64,000 bases of DNA from Aspidapion aeneum (lineage: Eukaryota; Arthropoda; Insecta; Coleoptera; Brentidae): contig OY755044.1 of the NCBI GenBank assembly GCA_963576565.1, positions 45,183,235 through 45,247,234 on the forward strand, in the 5' to 3' direction. Every line of letters begins with the position of its first letter. Position 1 is the stretch's first letter. Below the pieces are notes generated by a model. That model ran no database searches and had not been told where the DNA came from. It worked only from the letters and a program-made list of their open reading frames with translations. The position numbers and the translations under genes were made by a program. Shown here piece by piece: positions 62,725 through 64,000 of the stretch.

Positions 62725-64000
62725 TTTGAGGCATATTGGTAGCTCCGTTATTGCTACTTTCTAGTTTAGTTAATCGCTCATCAAGTTTGTTCAATTTCTC
62801 CAAAATTAATTGTAGTGTTTGTTCCATATTATTTTGACTACTGATATTAATATCAGGTATAGTAGCTGTTGCTGCTACTTGGCTGTATGTCCTTGTCACA
62901 GAGTTTTGTGTGACTGTGTTTCTTGTCTGTTGGTTTTGTCTATTTGTACTCACGTTTGGTATAAGATTCGGTTTCTTAGGTTTATTTTTCAATTTTTGTA
63001 TTTCCTTAGCAACAAGGCATCCTCTGTAGTTAGCAGGATGCTTGCCTCCACAGTGGATGCATTTTGGCTCAGATTCTTTTGGTTTGGGGCATTCTACAGT
63101 AAGATGTTTCCCCGTGCATTTTACGCAACGTGGTTCTTTAGCGCAATATTTTTGCGTGTGTCCATAAGATTGGCATCTTTTGCATTGAGGGACTAACTTT
63201 GAGGTTTTTAGTGCTTTTATTTCCACTTCAATCCCAAGGATACTGGAAATTTCAAAAATTTTGTTGATATCTTCATTTTGGCTAAATGTGAGCATAAACA
63301 TGTTAAGAGGTTGTCTTGTTCTCCATTTAAGTTTGTTGCTGGCCTCCAGTGCCTTAAAACCTTTTTTTTGTAGATCAGCTACAATTTTTTGTGGGTTACA
63401 TGAGAAGCGTAGCCTATTCGCTATTACTCTAATTGGCCTTATTTGTTTGTTTTCGTATGAGTGCCATTGATGCTTTATTTCATTAAGCATTTTAGTAACC
63501 AGCCGATAGCTGTCTGCGTCTTGTACATTTATTTTAAATATTTTCGTTATTTAAAACTTTTATTTTAACTCCTTGTATGATATTTAACTTTTCATAAATA
63601 TCATTAAAATTATTTACGCCATTTACCATAATCGGTGGAGGTAATGCTCTGCAGCTTTTTTAACCTTAGTTGGGGGTTCTTCATTTTGTGTTTTATTGGA
63701 GGGCTCTCCAGTGCCCGAGGTTTGTTGTAGTGGTGAGAGTGAAGTATCCATTCGACGTTTTTTCCAACCTTTTCCTTTTTGTCTGATCCACTCAGTTTCT
63801 CTTGCCAGATCGTCCTCATCAGTAATGTACTCCATGTCAGACTCTTCTTTTTTAGTGACTTTTGTCTCTAAATCTGCAAATTTTCTTTGCATACTTTCCA
63901 GTTGACTTCGGAGATAATCCACTTGTACACTAAGTGAATTTTTTTCGTTTTGGGATTGTTTCCATTCGCTATATAAAACTTCTTCATTTTGTGTTCTAGC
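62714..64000 (-). pseudogene. Jockey ORF1 (gag-like, zinc knuckles), two frameshifts, partial
   Basis: The N-terminal part (63623-64000, open to the edge) is a coiled-coil-like, charged segment (VQVDYLRSQLESMQRKFADL). A shift near 63640-63660 leads into VNGVNNFNDIYEKLNIIQGV, and a second near 63535 into INVQDADSYRLVTKMLNEIK and HQWHSYENKQIRPIRV, the PRE-type domain usual before zinc knuckles. Three CCHC knuckles follow: CKRCQSYGHTQKYC, CVKCTGKHLTVEC and CIHCGGKHPANYRGC. The C-terminal tail ends NMPQNGQ. It is an RNA-binding nucleocapsid-like protein; the two shifts would prevent its synthesis from this copy. Confidence 0.85.

Larger units (their letters stand above)
59862..64000 (-). mobile_element. 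Jockey-clade LINE, 5' end beyond right edge
   Basis: 3' UTR 59862-60065 ending in a short A-tail (T run 59862-59870 on the plus strand), ORF2 60066-62724, and ORF1 62714 to beyond 64000. The order gag-like ORF1, EEP endonuclease, RT and the absence of RNase H fit the Jockey clade. Confidence 0.88.

Overview
The window looks like arthropod, probably insect, nuclear DNA. It is AT-rich and crowded with transposable elements. There are no prokaryotic-style operons, and the only recognisable host-type gene is a broken histone H1 copy. I see no intact single-copy host gene, and the species cannot be fixed from this sequence.

Region 1 (1-35937) is a head-to-tail cluster of ten non-LTR retrotransposon copies plus one small internal fragment. 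All have their coding strand on the minus strand and all are separated by nearly pure (TTA)n arrays of 35 to 1013 bp. Their proteins have a Myb/SANT-like N-terminus, a reverse transcriptase (Y-M-D-D), a C-terminal CCHC motif and a restriction-enzyme-like endonuclease core (PD...D). This is the R4/Dong type of element; Bombyx Dong is known to insert into TAA repeats. At least four sequence families share the site: A (copies 1, 2, 3, 8, 9), B (4, 7), C (5, 6) and D (10). Copies 4, 6, 8 and 10 carry uninterrupted ORFs of 1120-1166 codons. Copies 2, 5, 7 and 9 are 5'-truncated, and copies 1, 3 and 9 carry frameshifts or stops.

Region 2 (35938-47470) is old, AT-rich, repeat-derived DNA. It holds a histone H1 pseudogene, two relics of one RTE-like reverse transcriptase family, several foldback/TIR elements, a two-copy TIR repeat family with (CAGA)n tracts, and unusual foldback/tandem modules built around tRNA-like sequences.

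Region 3 (47480-54567) has a heavily mutated EN+RT LINE relic, a short-TIR element next to an RNase H remnant, and an almost complete Penelope-like element (RT plus GIY-YIG) with inverted termini and an 11-12 bp target duplication.

Region 4 (55266-56572) has a giant palindromic Foldback/MULE-like element (9-bp target duplication) directly abutting a hAT-like MITE (8-bp duplication) at the same target word.

Region 5 (56573-59860) is intergenic DNA with low-complexity and SINE-like pieces. Region 6 (59861-64000) is a Jockey-clade LINE on the minus strand that runs off the right edge, with a few frameshifts in ORF1 and ORF2.

The strongest novelty is the (TTA)n-resident R4/Dong cluster: several families at one microsatellite site, apparent non-AUG starts, structured 5' leaders, and stop-codon-spanning 3' hairpins.
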